A stretch of 64,000 nucleotides of DNA, from assembly GCF_900142575.1 (NCBI RefSeq), contig NZ_FRBI01000016.1, positions 104,075 through 168,074 of the forward strand, given 5' to 3'. The notes under the pieces are model-generated. The model worked only from the letters and a program-made list of their open reading frames with translations. It was not told the origin of the DNA and did not search any database. Shown here piece by piece: positions 28,781 through 37,529 of this stretch. Made by a program: the position numbers and the translations under genes. Source of the stretch: Actinacidiphila paucisporea (GTDB taxonomy: Bacteria > Actinomycetota > Actinomycetes > Streptomycetales > Streptomycetaceae). Each line of letters opens with the position of its first letter. Position 1 is the first letter of the stretch.

Positions 28781-29689
28781 TGCGCAGGCGAGCGTGGTCT
28801 TCCCACTGCCCATAGTGCCGAGCACGGCGACCGTCCGGTTCCGGCGGACCGCCTCGACGAACTCCCTCATCTCCGCGGGCGGCTGGAAGTAGCGCAGCGG
28901 CGGGATGAGCACACTCTCGTCGACCGACCCCGCCAGCACGCTCAACTCCCGCTCGTAGGCCACGTTGTGGGCGAGCCAGGTGTCGTAAGGGTCCTGCGGA
29001 GCGCCCCCGCCGCCGTCGTACGAGGTGGCCTGCGGCACCTGCCGCGTCAGGCGGGCCTCCACCGCCTGCCGCACCGGCCGGGTGCGCAATATCTGTCCGA
29101 GTCGGACGTCCCCCTGGCGGATGAGCCCGTTCAAGGCCCCAGAGAATTGCAGCCCGTAGGAGACACGGCCGTCCGAGGACGTCAGCAGCTCGATCCGCCG
29201 GCCGGTCTGCATGGCGGGTCCGAACCACTGCTGTGCCGCGAAGAGGGCCGCATATCCCGACAGGCACGCGTCGACGACGACCGTCAGCTCACGGACCCCG
29301 CCGTGGCGCCGCATCAGCTCGCCCAGCCCTGAGAGGAGGTCGAAGGCCGTCCCGGGGCCGGGCGTCTCGGGAGTGGAGCGGACCGGGAAGAGGAACTCGC
29401 CTTCGCGTACGACGTGTCCGTGCCCGAGGAAGCCCAGCACCAGGGGCGCTCCGGCGGCCGACGCTTCTTCGAACGCCTCGCCCAGGACCGAGGCCACCTC
29501 ATTCGCCTCCAGCGGGTTGAGCAGCAAGCCTTCACCGAGAGCCGGTTCGCAGTCACCGCGCAACGGGTCGAGCAGGAGCTTCGTCAGCTCCACCGCGCAG
29601 GGTTCCAGCATCTCCAGCCGACTCCCCGGCCGCTCCTCTCGGGCATCCCAGTGGGAAGCGATCACCAACGCCTTGCGCTCTTCCTCCAC
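28655..29689 (-). CDS. Caspase-like (C14/CHAT-type) protease with P-loop NTPase segment, frameshifted before its TPR part
   Basis: The N-terminal ~200 residues form a caspase-fold protease. After RKALVIASHW comes the catalytic histidine in LGFLGHGHVV (about 85-94), then the cysteine in LTVVVDACLSGYAA (about Cys141). A linker leads to a nucleotide-binding loop, VAVLGTMGSGKTTLACAL (about residue 285-302). In this frame the protein degrades into Arg/Pro-rich nonsense after that, while the other frame continues with TPRs. Caspase-NTPase-TPR fusions are known from bacterial conflict and regulated-death systems. GTG 29689 is the likely start (VEEERKALV), with no strong ribosome-binding site; the 5' flank is a recombination junction. 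Confidence 0.7.
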   Translation of the reverse strand: MEEERKALVIASHWDAREERPGSRLEMLEPCAVELTKLLLDPLRGDCEPALGEGLLLNPLEANEVASVLGEAFEEASAAGAPLVLGFLGHGHVVREGEFLFPVRSTPETPGPGTAFDLLSGLGELMRRHGGVRELTVVVDACLSGYAALFAAQQWFGPAMQTGRRIELLTSSDGRVSYGLQFSGALNGLIRQGDVRLGQILRTRPVRQAVEARLTRQVPQATSYDGGGGAPQDPYDTWLAHNVAYERELSVLAGSVDESVLIPPLRYFQPPAEMREFVEAVRRNRTVAVLGTMGSGKTTLACALCRRELLRRRRPTVPRPSAGSSASTPPAGPPARCGRCCPTR

Positions 29690-29706
29690 AGTGGCTTTAT
29701 CGGCGC

Positions 29707-30267
29707 CCGGGTATCGCGGCGTACCTGGACGACGAGACCGTTCGCGAAGGCGCGATCGCGGCCGTGCTATCCCGGCTGACCCCGGACACCAAGGTGGTGC
29801 TCGCCCACTCGCTGGGTACCGTCGTCGCCTACGAGGCCCTGCACCGGCTCGAACACCCATTGCCGCTGCTGGTCACCTTCGGCTCGCCGCTCGGCCTGCG
29901 CTCGATCATCCGCGGGCGGCTACGCCCGCAGCCACTGCGCTCGCCGGGCCACCTCAAGCGCTGGGTGAACATCGCCGACCGCGACGACTTCATCGTCGCC
30001 ACGCTGCGGCTGCGGACCCTGCTCCCGGACAGCGACGCCGTGCTGGAACGCACCCGCCTGGTCAAGAACCGCAACACGAACCCGTACGCGGCCACCGAAT
30101 ACCTCAAGCATTGGCAGACCGTCGAGCCCGTCGCCGAGATCCTCGTTCGCCGATGTGGGACAGGGCTCGCCCCCGCGCGGGCTGGATCGCCTGCGGCGGC
30201 GCCTCAGGCGACCCGGCCCAGCACGACCGGGCCGTACATGAAGACCGCGCCGTCGGCCCGACCGTGA
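29707..30267 (+). pseudogene. 5'-truncated alpha/beta-hydrolase (esterase/lipase-like)
   Basis: The frame reads GIAAYLDDETVREGAIAAVL then TPDTKVVLAHSLGTVVAYEA, with the nucleophile elbow AHSLGTV (Ser). This matches the C-terminal half of actinobacterial esterases of the GPI-deacylase/lipase-3 type. It continues to LVKNRNTNPYAATEYLKHWQ, the family's usual ending. The N-terminal half is missing: directly upstream lies the start of the divergent caspase-like gene, so the junction near 29697-29707 looks like a deletion or insertion breakpoint. No functional start or ribosome-binding site was seen. Confidence 0.6.
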
Positions 30268-30333
30268 CGGCGCCCTCCCCTGCCGCCGGCTCGACCATGA
30301 CGGCCGTGGTCCGCTGCAGGTCGGCGCGGGTGC

Positions 30334-31755
30334 TCAGACCAGTTCGGACCGCGGTTGCGCCGGTCGCGGTTCCAGCCGGAGCTCCGCCACGGGCCCCCGA
30401 TCCCAGCGCCCCGTGGTCCGCACGTAGTGGAGGACCACCGAGGCCGGCACCAGGACGAGAAGCGGTCCGAAGACCCACGGATGCCTGGCCATCTCCACCG
30501 GCAGGTAGCGGTAGGACACCAGCAGCGCGACGAAGACCGTCGCACCGCCGGCGATCAGCCGCGACGCCGACCGGTCCCAACCGCGGTCGAGCGCGCGCAT
30601 CGCCGCCTCGACGGTGAGTGCGAACACCACGCCGGCGACGAGGTCCGCGCCGTAGTGGTAACCGAATCCGAGCGTCGCCCCGAGCGTGGCGACCAGCCAG
30701 AACGCGCCGGCGGCCCGCAGGACTCGCGGACCCTTGCGCGAGTGGATGAAGATCGTGGTCGCCCATGCCGTGTGCAGGCTGGGCATGCAGTTGCGCGGGG
30801 TGATCCCGTCGAACGCCATCCGGTGCGGAGGCCTGATCGGTGTCGGCGTGTCCGGCCACAGGTTGGCCACCGCCCAGTGGCCGCCGTCGGCGCCGAAGGC
30901 GAAGACCGGGCCGACCACCGGGAAGATCATGTAGACGGCCGGCCCGAGCAGGCCGATGACCAGGAACGTACGCACCAGATGGTGGCCCGGGAAGCGGCGC
31001 TCCACTGCCACGTTGCGCAGCTGGTACAGCGCGACGATGGCCGCTGCCAGCGGGAGCTGGCCGTAGACGCCGTGCAGGACATGGGTACCCACCGGACCGG
31101 TGGCCGCGACGACTCGGCCCACCAGCCACGACGGATTGCCCAGCGCGTGATCGGCGGTCGCCACGTATTGGTCGAGCACCATCGGACGGGTCTTCGACGT
31201 GATGAGCAACCAGGTGTCGCCGGTCTTGTGGCCGGTCACCAGCAGCAGGCCGAGACCGACACCCTTCAGCAACAGGGCGCGCTCCTGGCCGGTGCGGCGC
31301 GTGAGGGCGATGACCGCACAGCCCAGGATCACCCACAGGGCGCCGTTGCCGAAGTGCATCCCGCCGCCTACCGCCCACCGCACCAGGCAGAAGACGATGT
31401 CGATGCCGATCGCCGCGCCGACCGCGATGAACCGCTGCCGCCAGGTGAGCACCACCGTCATCAGCGCCAGTCCGGCGTACAGCAGCGGCCCCGAGGTGGG
31501 GGCGAACACCACCTCGCGTGCCTGGTTGGTGACCGGTCCGGGCAGACCGTAGTGGCGCGCGGCGATCTCCAGCGAGACGAGGAATCCGAGGATCGCCGCG
31601 CCTGCCGCGCCCCATAGCACCGCTGGTGACCGTGGCCACGCGGTGAACGTTGTCGTGCTGCCTGTTGGCGAATACGCCCGCGATGTCTTAGGTATCAATT
31701 TTGGTTGATTTGTCGAGTATCGGCCACGCAGAGCACTCTTCGTGCCGGATGGCAC
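30334..31755 (-). CDS. Membrane phosphatase of the PAP2/AUR1-like superfamily
   Basis: An up to 473-aa polytopic membrane protein with about ten hydrophobic segments. The phosphatase motifs are NCMPSLHTAWA (near residue 325) and GFGYHYGADLVAG (near residue 370), the pattern of PAP2_3/inositol-phosphotransferase-like enzymes (AUR1, DUF-type PAP2 of actinomycetes). It would remove or transfer phosphate groups on lipid or inositol substrates at the membrane. The start is uncertain: 31755 gives the longest frame, but an AT-rich promoter-like stretch lies at 31685-31715 and a GTG at 31620 just before the first helix would remove the poorly conserved N-terminus. It is a single-gene unit among remnants. 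Confidence 0.72.
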   Translation of the reverse strand: MPSGTKSALRGRYSTNQPKLIPKTSRAYSPTGSTTTFTAWPRSPAVLWGAAGAAILGFLVSLEIAARHYGLPGPVTNQAREVVFAPTSGPLLYAGLALMTVVLTWRQRFIAVGAAIGIDIVFCLVRWAVGGGMHFGNGALWVILGCAVIALTRRTGQERALLLKGVGLGLLLVTGHKTGDTWLLITSKTRPMVLDQYVATADHALGNPSWLVGRVVAATGPVGTHVLHGVYGQLPLAAAIVALYQLRNVAVERRFPGHHLVRTFLVIGLLGPAVYMIFPVVGPVFAFGADGGHWAVANLWPDTPTPIRPPHRMAFDGITPRNCMPSLHTAWATTIFIHSRKGPRVLRAAGAFWLVATLGATLGFGYHYGADLVAGVVFALTVEAAMRALDRGWDRSASRLIAGGATVFVALLVSYRYLPVEMARHPWVFGPLLVLVPASVVLHYVRTTGRWDRGPVAELRLEPRPAQPRSELV

Positions 31756-31779
31756 ACTTTCCCCGGCGAAGGCTGGCCG

Positions 31780-32241
31780 AAGAGGGCAATCCCCGTAAGT
31801 TCGAACATGTTACCGGGAGCCGAACGCGAGCCGAACGGGGGTCGGACGCCCGGTCGGCGGGCGCCCTGGAGGGGCTCGAAAACAGGGCGCTACGCGCCAG
31901 CCGACCGCCTCTGGCTTACGCGCACTGCCGGGCACCTGCTTCGCGTCCGGGCCGAATAGCAGACACCCGACTGGAAGACCCGCTACGCGGTCCGCTCCGG
32001 AGTCGAGGGCACCATCAACGAGTTCGCCCACGGACACGGCATGCGCCACTGCCGCTACCGAGGACAACCGAAAGCCCACCTGCAACACGTCCTCACGGCC
32101 ATCACCGTGAACATCGAACGACTCAGCGGTCAGCCAGCGACCGAGGACGCCTCTACACCGAGACCACCGACTGCCTTCCAGACCTTCCTGGACCAGAACG
32201 AGATCCCCCGGTCAAAGTCCTGGCGAACCCTGGGCAGTTAG
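31780..32241 (+). pseudogene. IS1182-like transposase C-terminal remnant
   Basis: One plus-strand frame (interrupted by a TAG at 31957-31959) reads TGRYAPADRLWLTRTAG and then YAVRSGVEGTINEFAHGHGM, RHCRYRGQPKAHLQHVLTAI and NIERLSG. This is the end of the DDE transposase of IS1182-type elements (RAGIEG...RYRG...KTHLQHVLTA...N). The N-terminal and the first catalytic residues are missing. The internal stop and missing 5' part show it is dead. Confidence 0.65.
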
Positions 32242-32283
32242 CCTCGGCCATCAAGATCATCGACAGAGTCGAGCTAAGTACAG

Positions 32284-33339
32284 CTAGATGGCGAAGGGAA
32301 CGTACCCGAGCGTCTCGGTGGCGTTGGACGCCGCCACCAGGCCGCTCGGCGGGAGCGTTGTGGAATTCGGGGTGACGAACGCTACGAGGTCGGTGAAGTA
32401 GCCTGCGTTGGCGACGCTCGCCGAGCAGGTGGTTCCGCTGGCGCAGGAGGCGAGCAGGGTCCCGTTCTCATTGAAGATCTCGATGTAGTAATGCGCCGTG
32501 CCGACGTCAGCGCTCGCGGTCGCCGTCGCGGTGAACGTTGAGCCGACCCACACGCCGCCCGCGGCGGACAGGCTCACCGTCCATCCGGAGTGGGTCCACG
32601 TGACGTACGTGGTCTGCGACGTGGCCTGTAGCGCGGCGGGTGGGGCGGTGGTGCCGTTGTCACCGAAGTAGGCGGTGAACGCGTGCGTGGTCGCCTGTGC
32701 TTCGGTGACCGTCACCGAGCACGTCGTGCCGGTCTTGCACGAGGCGAGCAGGGCGCCGGTGGTGGTGTCGAAGATCTCGTTGGAGAACGGCGAGGAGCTG
32801 ATGTCCGTTCCGGCGGTCGAGGTCAGGGTGACCGTCGCGCCGGGCGCCGCGGTGGTGGCGGACGCTTCCAAGTCAAGGTATGTCCCCTTCCAGACCAGGG
32901 CGGAGTTGTCCCACTCGGACTGGATGTGGCCCGGCGGGAAGCTGGTCGAGTTGTCAGCGATGAACGCGTCCACGCCGTGGCTGGCGGCTACGGGCGAGGT
33001 CTCGTACGCGGTGCAGATCGTGCCGGTGTCGCAGGTGCCGATGTACGCGCCGATCGTGTAGTCGTAGATCCGGACGTAGAAGCCGGAGCCCGTCACGCTC
33101 CGGCTGGTGGTCACGGCGACGGAGGCTTTCTGGGTGGCCCACGCCTCGAAGCTGTTCACTACGACGATCTGGTTTCCGGCAGGCGGCTTGGCCGACTGGT
33201 GCGTGGCAGTGCTCTGACTGACGTTCCGGGCGGCGGCCGAGCTGCCCGCGGCGCTCGCCGGGCCGGCGGCGCCCAGCAGCACCAGGGCGGCGGTCGCCAT
33301 CGCGGCCACCAGGACGGCTGCACGCTTGAGCCTTAACAT
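32284..33339 (-). CDS. Secreted protein with three tandem Ig-like repeats
   Basis: A 351-aa protein with a Sec signal peptide: MLRLKRAAVLVAAMATAAL (start), hydrophobic core and an AxA cleavage site (GPASAAG, about residue 30). The mature part is three repeats of ~100 residues. Each carries a Cys-Gly-Thr-Cys type loop: IGTCDTGTICTA, LASCKTGTTCSV, LASCASGTTCSA, and a Ser/Thr-rich SFPPGHIQ or TLPPSGL motif. The repeats look like Ig-like or carbohydrate-binding beta-sandwiches with one disulphide each. No catalytic residue is evident. ATG 33339 has AAGGGA about 6 nt upstream. The product is probably extracellular; its ligand is unknown. Confidence 0.78.
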   Translation of the reverse strand: MLRLKRAAVLVAAMATAALVLLGAAGPASAAGSSAAARNVSQSTATHQSAKPPAGNQIVVVNSFEAWATQKASVAVTTSRSVTGSGFYVRIYDYTIGAYIGTCDTGTICTAYETSPVAASHGVDAFIADNSTSFPPGHIQSEWDNSALVWKGTYLDLEASATTAAPGATVTLTSTAGTDISSSPFSNEIFDTTTGALLASCKTGTTCSVTVTEAQATTHAFTAYFGDNGTTAPPAALQATSQTTYVTWTHSGWTVSLSAAGGVWVGSTFTATATASADVGTAHYYIEIFNENGTLLASCASGTTCSASVANAGYFTDLVAFVTPNSTTLPPSGLVAASNATETLGYVPFAI

Positions 33340-33361
33340 GAGTTCCCTTCTTGGCGCGAAC

Positions 33362-33715
33362 TTATCGCAGAGGCTTGGTTCTCTCCTTCGAGAACGTACG
33401 AGCACGTATATGCGGAGTCAATGCGGGGATGCCCTCGTACCCCCAGATCTGGGTGCGGTAGCCGGGCAGGATCTCTACTTCGGCGGTCTTGACCGCCATC
33501 GTGTACCGGTCCCCCGCGGCACTGGTGGCGACCGGCGCCAGCGGCGTGGGGACTGGCAGGGGCACCGTGAACGGGATCGGGAGCCTGGCTCTGCTGACCA
33601 GTTCGCCCGGGTTCAGCTCCGAGGTCGCGGAGCATCCGGTGAGGCTCGGAGCAGCCGCCAGGGCCAGGCCGGCGCCGCCGACCAGCTTCAGCACCGATCT
33701 GCGGGAGACGCTCAC
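33362..33715 (-). pseudogene. Truncated multicopper oxidase N-terminus with Tat/lipoprotein signal
   Basis: The 117-aa frame begins SRRSVLKLVGGAGLALAAAP then LTGC, a twin-arginine signal with a lipobox-like cysteine. It continues TMAVKTAEVEILPGYRTQIW then GYEG, the N-terminal cupredoxin opening of multicopper oxidases (LPG...T.IWGYNG). In a full enzyme FPGPTI and three copper-binding domains follow; here the frame changes to PALTPHIRARTF and stops, so no copper ligand remains. The GTG at 33715 overlaps the upstream stop (GTGA), which shows it was co-translated with the 136-aa membrane protein before truncation. Confidence 0.65.
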
Positions 33716-34122
33716 GAGACGGTCTCCTCGGCGAAGGCCCTCTCCCGGGTCAGTGAAAGCTGTGGGGCGACCGGAGCGGCCTTCATGACCATGGGAAGCG
33801 TGGCCACGACGGTTGCGAACAGCCCCACCCCGAGCGGGATGTGCACCAGCAGAATGTGGCTGCCGCCCAGCGACATCTCGACGTACTCCAGAAGCAGGAT
33901 GGCCGCGAGCATCGCGAGGAGCCGCCGCCGGATCAGCTGTCGGCGCCAGGCCAGGAAGGCCAGAACGGTCAGGGCCAGGCAGATGGTGGTCACGATCGTG
34001 GCGTTCGCCCGGTGCATGGCTATCGCGGAATCCTGCCCCGACAGGAACATGCCGGCCAGAACGGGCTGCATGAAGAAAGCCAAGGTGTGGACGACGGCGG
34101 TGACGCGAAATACGAGCAGCAT
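33712..34122 (-). CDS. Small membrane protein upstream of the multicopper oxidase remnant
   Basis: A 136-aa protein with four hydrophobic segments (about residues 5-28, 38-58, 66-84 and 90-112). The third and fourth carry LEYVEMSLGGSHILLVHIPLG. ATG 34122 is preceded by GAAAGG at suitable spacing. The 3' end overlaps the oxidase start by 4 bp. Small four-helix proteins of this sort next to copper oxidases may assist metal or electron handling, but this is only context. Still intact by eye. Confidence 0.65.
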   Translation of the reverse strand: MLLVFRVTAVVHTLAFFMQPVLAGMFLSGQDSAIAMHRANATIVTTICLALTVLAFLAWRRQLIRRRLLAMLAAILLLEYVEMSLGGSHILLVHIPLGVGLFATVVATLPMVMKAAPVAPQLSLTRERAFAEETVS

Positions 34123-34261
34123 GGTGTCGGCCTTTCAGGAGTAGCAATCGGTGCGTTCGGGCGGTGGCGGACTCGCACTGCTACGGGGCCGGGGAAGCCG
34201 GTCGCGGGTGTCGGCCTCGGTCGCGGGGGGCGGGCCGATCAGGACCGCGCGGGCTGGGGCG

Positions 34262-34783
34262 TCACTTTCGCCGCGGCGAGCCCGAGCAGGTATCCCCGAG
34301 CAGGACGCCCAGGCCGACGACCAGCCCGGGTTTGCCGATCATGCAGGCGACAACGCCGGTGACGACGCCGGTCCGGGTCAGGACCGAGGACCACAGCCGG
34401 GGTTCGTGGACCCGGTCCAGGACTTCCGGCGGCAGCGCGCCGTCCTCGGCGGCTCCCACCGCCGCGACCATGGCCCGCATGTCCTTGCCGGTGAGGGGTT
34501 CACCGAGCAGGACGAGCACGGTCCAGCCGGCCAGGCCCGCGATGATCCAGCCTTGCCAGGCCCAGGCGATGACGGCCAGCCACAGCCCGGTGGCCAGGAC
34601 GGTGATCCGCGCGATGGGGCCGAATCCCGCCGAGACCTGGATAGCCTTGAGCGGTTCGCGGACCTGGCCGGTGGTCCAGGCCGACCGCAGCGCGATCACG
34701 CCGATCCAGTCGGCGATCAGGCTGGCGAACAGGACAACGGCGGCGGTGACGTGGCATATCAGGAGCGCGTTGGCGAGGGTCAT
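34262..34783 (-). CDS. DUF2269-like membrane protein with a frameshifted C-terminus
   Basis: A 173-aa polytopic membrane protein (about four helices: LICHVTAAVVLFASLIADW, TVLATGLWLAVIAWAW, WIIAGLAGWTVLVLLGEPL, and a last glycine-rich helix). The layout fits predicted integral membrane proteins of the DUF2269 type. The end of the open frame, GDTCSGSPRRK, is unlike a membrane helix. Two bases later in another frame the sequence reads YLLGLAAAKVTPQPARS and stops at about 34241, a natural continuation of the helix. A small indel near 34293-34298 therefore probably altered the C-terminus. Function unknown. Confidence 0.6.
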   Translation of the reverse strand: MTLANALLICHVTAAVVLFASLIADWIGVIALRSAWTTGQVREPLKAIQVSAGFGPIARITVLATGLWLAVIAWAWQGWIIAGLAGWTVLVLLGEPLTGKDMRAMVAAVGAAEDGALPPEVLDRVHEPRLWSSVLTRTGVVTGVVACMIGKPGLVVGLGVLLGDTCSGSPRRK

Positions 34784-34887
34784 GGGCGCGGATCAGGGGT
34801 TGCGCCTGCTGCTCTGGTGGGCCGGCCGCCTTGTCCGGTCCCTGGTGGGCTCGTGTCTTCCATGGCTCAGAGTCTGGCCGCGACGAC

Positions 34888-34946
34888 TGTCCACTTCCCA
34901 GACCGTTCCGGGCCCGGCACTGTCCACGTCTGTCCATGCCTGTCCA
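34888..34946. repeat. Short TGTCCA direct repeats at 10-bp spacing
   Basis: TGTCCA occurs at 34888, 34921, 34931 and 34941; the last three are exactly 10 bp apart. Helical-phase spacing can indicate a protein-binding array, but the motif is short and the flanks are gene-free, so chance cannot be excluded. The whole stretch 34784-35040 shows no gene. Confidence 0.4.
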
Positions 34947-35054
34947 CGCCGGCAGTGGCGAGCGACGCGGCCTGGTCAGGGGCGGCCGTACAGTTGCAGC
35001 TGCCACAGGGCCTCACCGAGCAGGTTGAGACCTTGCCGCAGCTCGCGCCGGTAG

Positions 35055-35264
35055 GTGCCGTACCCGCACGACGTCCTGGCATCCGCCGTCCTCGCCCTGC
35101 CCGTCGCCTACCTCACCAGCCTGGCGCTGCGCCGCTGGGCCACCCCGCTCGTGGCGTCCCTCAGCAGCGGCGCGCTGCGGCCCGTGCTGACCGCAGAGCC
35201 GGCCACTGTGTCGGGGGCCGAACCCGCCGCGGAACCGGCCGCCGTCATCCAGACCGCCGGCTGA
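35055..35264 (+). pseudogene. 3' remnant of a PAP2-family phosphatase
   Basis: The frame opens YPHDVLASAVLALPVAYLTS and continues TPLVASLSSGALRPVLTA, the last helix and tail of small PAP2 phosphatases (YPHDVLAGA...). The conserved phosphatase motifs upstream are absent. The GTG at 35055 gives 69 aa but there is no functional start signal. It is a stump. Confidence 0.5.
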
Positions 35265-35919
35265 CCGCACCTTTCCCCCTCCGGGTGCCCGGCCTCCCCC
35301 GAGCCGGGTGCCCGGCCCTCACGGCATCCCGAACGCCGATTCCCACCAGGGCGAATCGGCGTTTGCGCTCACCGGCGGACCTCGGCGAGATCCCGTGTTG
35401 CTCCTCCTCGAATTCGCCTGACGGGCGCTGCATCGGCCGGGGTAGGCAGGCTGCGGCAGGAACGAAGGCTGCCCGTCGAAAGGGGGGCGCGCGAACTTCA
35501 GGCGCTGCCTGCCGCGAACGTTGATCAGCGCCCAGCCCAGGCGCAGGCCCCAGAGACTGGGACCATCCGGGGGCTCGGTCCTCAGCGCGTGGGTAGCTGC
35601 GTAGCGGCGTTTTGGGCATGCATCGCGGCCTCGAACAGCCGCTCCGTATCGTGCGCCGTGATGGCCAGGCTCGCGCAGCAGGCAACCATCAGTGCAGCGA
35701 ACGCCAGGACCGCGCCGTCGTGACGCGGTCTTCCACAACCAGGGCAAGCGCGCAGGCGCTGCGTCGGGGCGCCCACTACCGCCCAGTTCAGGTGCGGCCG
35801 TCCGCCTCCTGTTCGACCGATTTCAGCCCCCGTGACAGCACTACCGGCTCCATGGGCTGTCGGCACGGAGGGCCGGCGAAGCGATCGAGGCTGCGGTGTC
35901 CAGCGCACCGCCCGCCACG
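35265..35919. other. Gene-free stretch with a perfect 11-bp hairpin
   Basis: 655 bp without a supportable gene. Notable: AACGCCGATTC (35332-35342) and GAATCGGCGTT (35353-35363) form an 11-bp perfect stem around a 10-nt loop. Two direct copies of CCGGGTGCCCGGCC lie just before it (about 35281 and 35304). The hairpin may be a terminator or the end of a lost mobile element. Confidence 0.45.
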
Positions 35920-36860
35920 TCAGGCGAACCAGATCATGCTGCCGACACCCGCCACCAGGCAGTAGATCGCGAACGGCGTCAGCGTGCGGGTGGTGAACCA
36001 GCGGGACAGGAACCGCACGGCCGCGTACGCGCACACGCCCGCGGTGAGGAAGCCGACGGCGACCTGGCCGTGGATGTGGTCGCCGGCCGAGCCGGCCAGG
36101 CTCGGCAGCTTGAGGAGGCCGGCCGCGAAGATCACCGGGGTGGCCAGCAGGAACGAGAACTTGGCCGCGTCCTCGTGGTCGAGTCCGCGCAGCAGGCCGC
36201 CCACCATGGTGATGCCCGACCGGCTGATCCCCGCCAGCAGCGCCAGGGTCTGGAACAGGCCGATGATCCCGGCCTCACGGTAGTTGAGGTCGTCCAGGCG
36301 GCGTCGCGAGGCGTGCGCGCGGATGTCGTCCTCGGTGGCCGCGCCGGGCCCGGCGCTCAGCTCGGGTGTGAGAGCGGCGGCGCGGGCCACGGAGCCGCGG
36401 CGCAGGCGCTCGCCGGTGTAGAGGATCACGCCGTTGACGGTCAGGAAGAGCGCGGCGGCCTCCGGCTTGGCGAACAGGGTGCGGAAGGTGTGCTCCAACG
36501 CCAGACCGGTGATGCCGACGGGAATGGTGCCCACGACCAGCAGCCAGGCGAGGCGTTCGGTGGACGTCGTCACCGTACGGGTGCGCAGCGTCGTGAACAG
36601 CGCCTTGACGATCGCCACCCAGTCCTTGCGGAAGTAGGCCAGCAGGGCCAGGGCGGTGGCCACGTGCAGCGCGACGATGAGGCCAGGTACGGGGACGATC
36701 CCGAGTCGCCGGAGGCGTTCTCGGTGACCAGGTGCTGCCAGGAGCCGCCGATCCAGGCCGGCACGAGCACGGAGTGACCCAGGCTGGAGACCGGGAACAA
36801 TTCGGTCACCCCCTGAAGGGCGCCGATGGTGACAGCTTGGAGGTAGGACAGATCAGACAC
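35920..36860 (-). pseudogene. uppP: Undecaprenyl-diphosphatase gene with a one-base frameshift
   Basis: UppP (BacA family) recycles undecaprenyl diphosphate at the membrane. The N-terminal part starts at GTG 36860 (VSDLSYLQAVTIGALQGVTE, then LFPVSSLGHS, the E-rich active-site motif). The second motif, ISRSGITMVGG, lies in the other frame. The reading SSPYLA then breaks: the DNA has CTGGCCTCATCGTC where CTGGCCTTCATCGTC would restore LAFIVALHVATALALLAYFR. A single missing T near 36683 thus splits the gene into two frames. All catalytic motifs are otherwise present, so the change is recent or an assembly error. Bacteria often carry more than one uppP, so loss here could be tolerated. Confidence 0.75.
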
Positions 36861-37134
36861 GGAAGTGGTCCTCAGAGGCTGAAGTGGACGAGGCGGAGGT
36901 GCCACACATACGCGGTCACGCCGAGCCGCTCACGTCTACATTGCTGTAGACGCTCCAGGTGAACCTAGGAGACAGCAGGTCGGGTCACAAGCCGCTTCGG
37001 ATGAATTCCCACCGAATGGCGCACGGCATTGACACTGCGCCGGCCCCCGTCGGGGCTTGCCGGGCACCGCAAGACTTCAGCTTGGCCTGTCAGTCGTCGA
37101 ATACCTGGCGGACGCGCCGCGAGGGACTGAAGGC

Positions 37135-37460
37135 TTACAGATCGAGGATGTCGGGCGGGGCGGCCAGTCCGGGGCCTCCTGCCTGGATCCAGGCGGCGAT
37201 GTCGCCCGTGGCGTCGGGGTCGTTGACCAGGCCGAGCCGGACGGGGCGTCCGCCGGCCCGGCGGCCCTCGGCGGAGGGTTGGACGACGACGGCGTGCTCG
37301 CAAGTGTCCAGGCACTTGACGGTCGCACGGTGGCGACCTGGGCCAACTGGGCACGCAGGTCAGCGAGCTGCGCGGCGTGGTCGAGGCCCGGCACCTTGGC
37401 GGTACCGCAGCAGCGGCCGCGGCAGACGGTGACGGTGCAGCGAGCCGCTCCCCCCGCGGC
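37135..37460 (-). pseudogene. Thioredoxin-like [2Fe-2S] ferredoxin gene, frameshifted
   Basis: Upstream frame: CTVTVCRGRCCGTAKVPG and LDHAAQLADLRAQLAQVATV. Downstream frame, shifted by one base near 37318-37326: KCLDTCEHAVVVVQPSAE-like text, then VNDPDATGDIAAWIQAGGPG and a stop at 37135. The four cysteines (two in each part) and the helix pattern are those of the small thioredoxin-fold 2Fe-2S ferredoxins. The 5' end is unclear and may be truncated by the HTH fragment on the other strand. Probably inactive. Confidence 0.6.
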
Positions 37461-37529
37461 AGCGGCGGGAGCGGGGCCTGCCAGAACGGCACATACCGCG
37501 AGCACCCGGGCAGTGCCCCGCCTGCCGAC

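Noticed and set aside
27570..29689. Programmed frameshift as the normal expression mode of the caspase/TPR gene
   Set aside because: No slippery heptamer or downstream structure was evident; simple indel decay or error is more likely, although not excluded.
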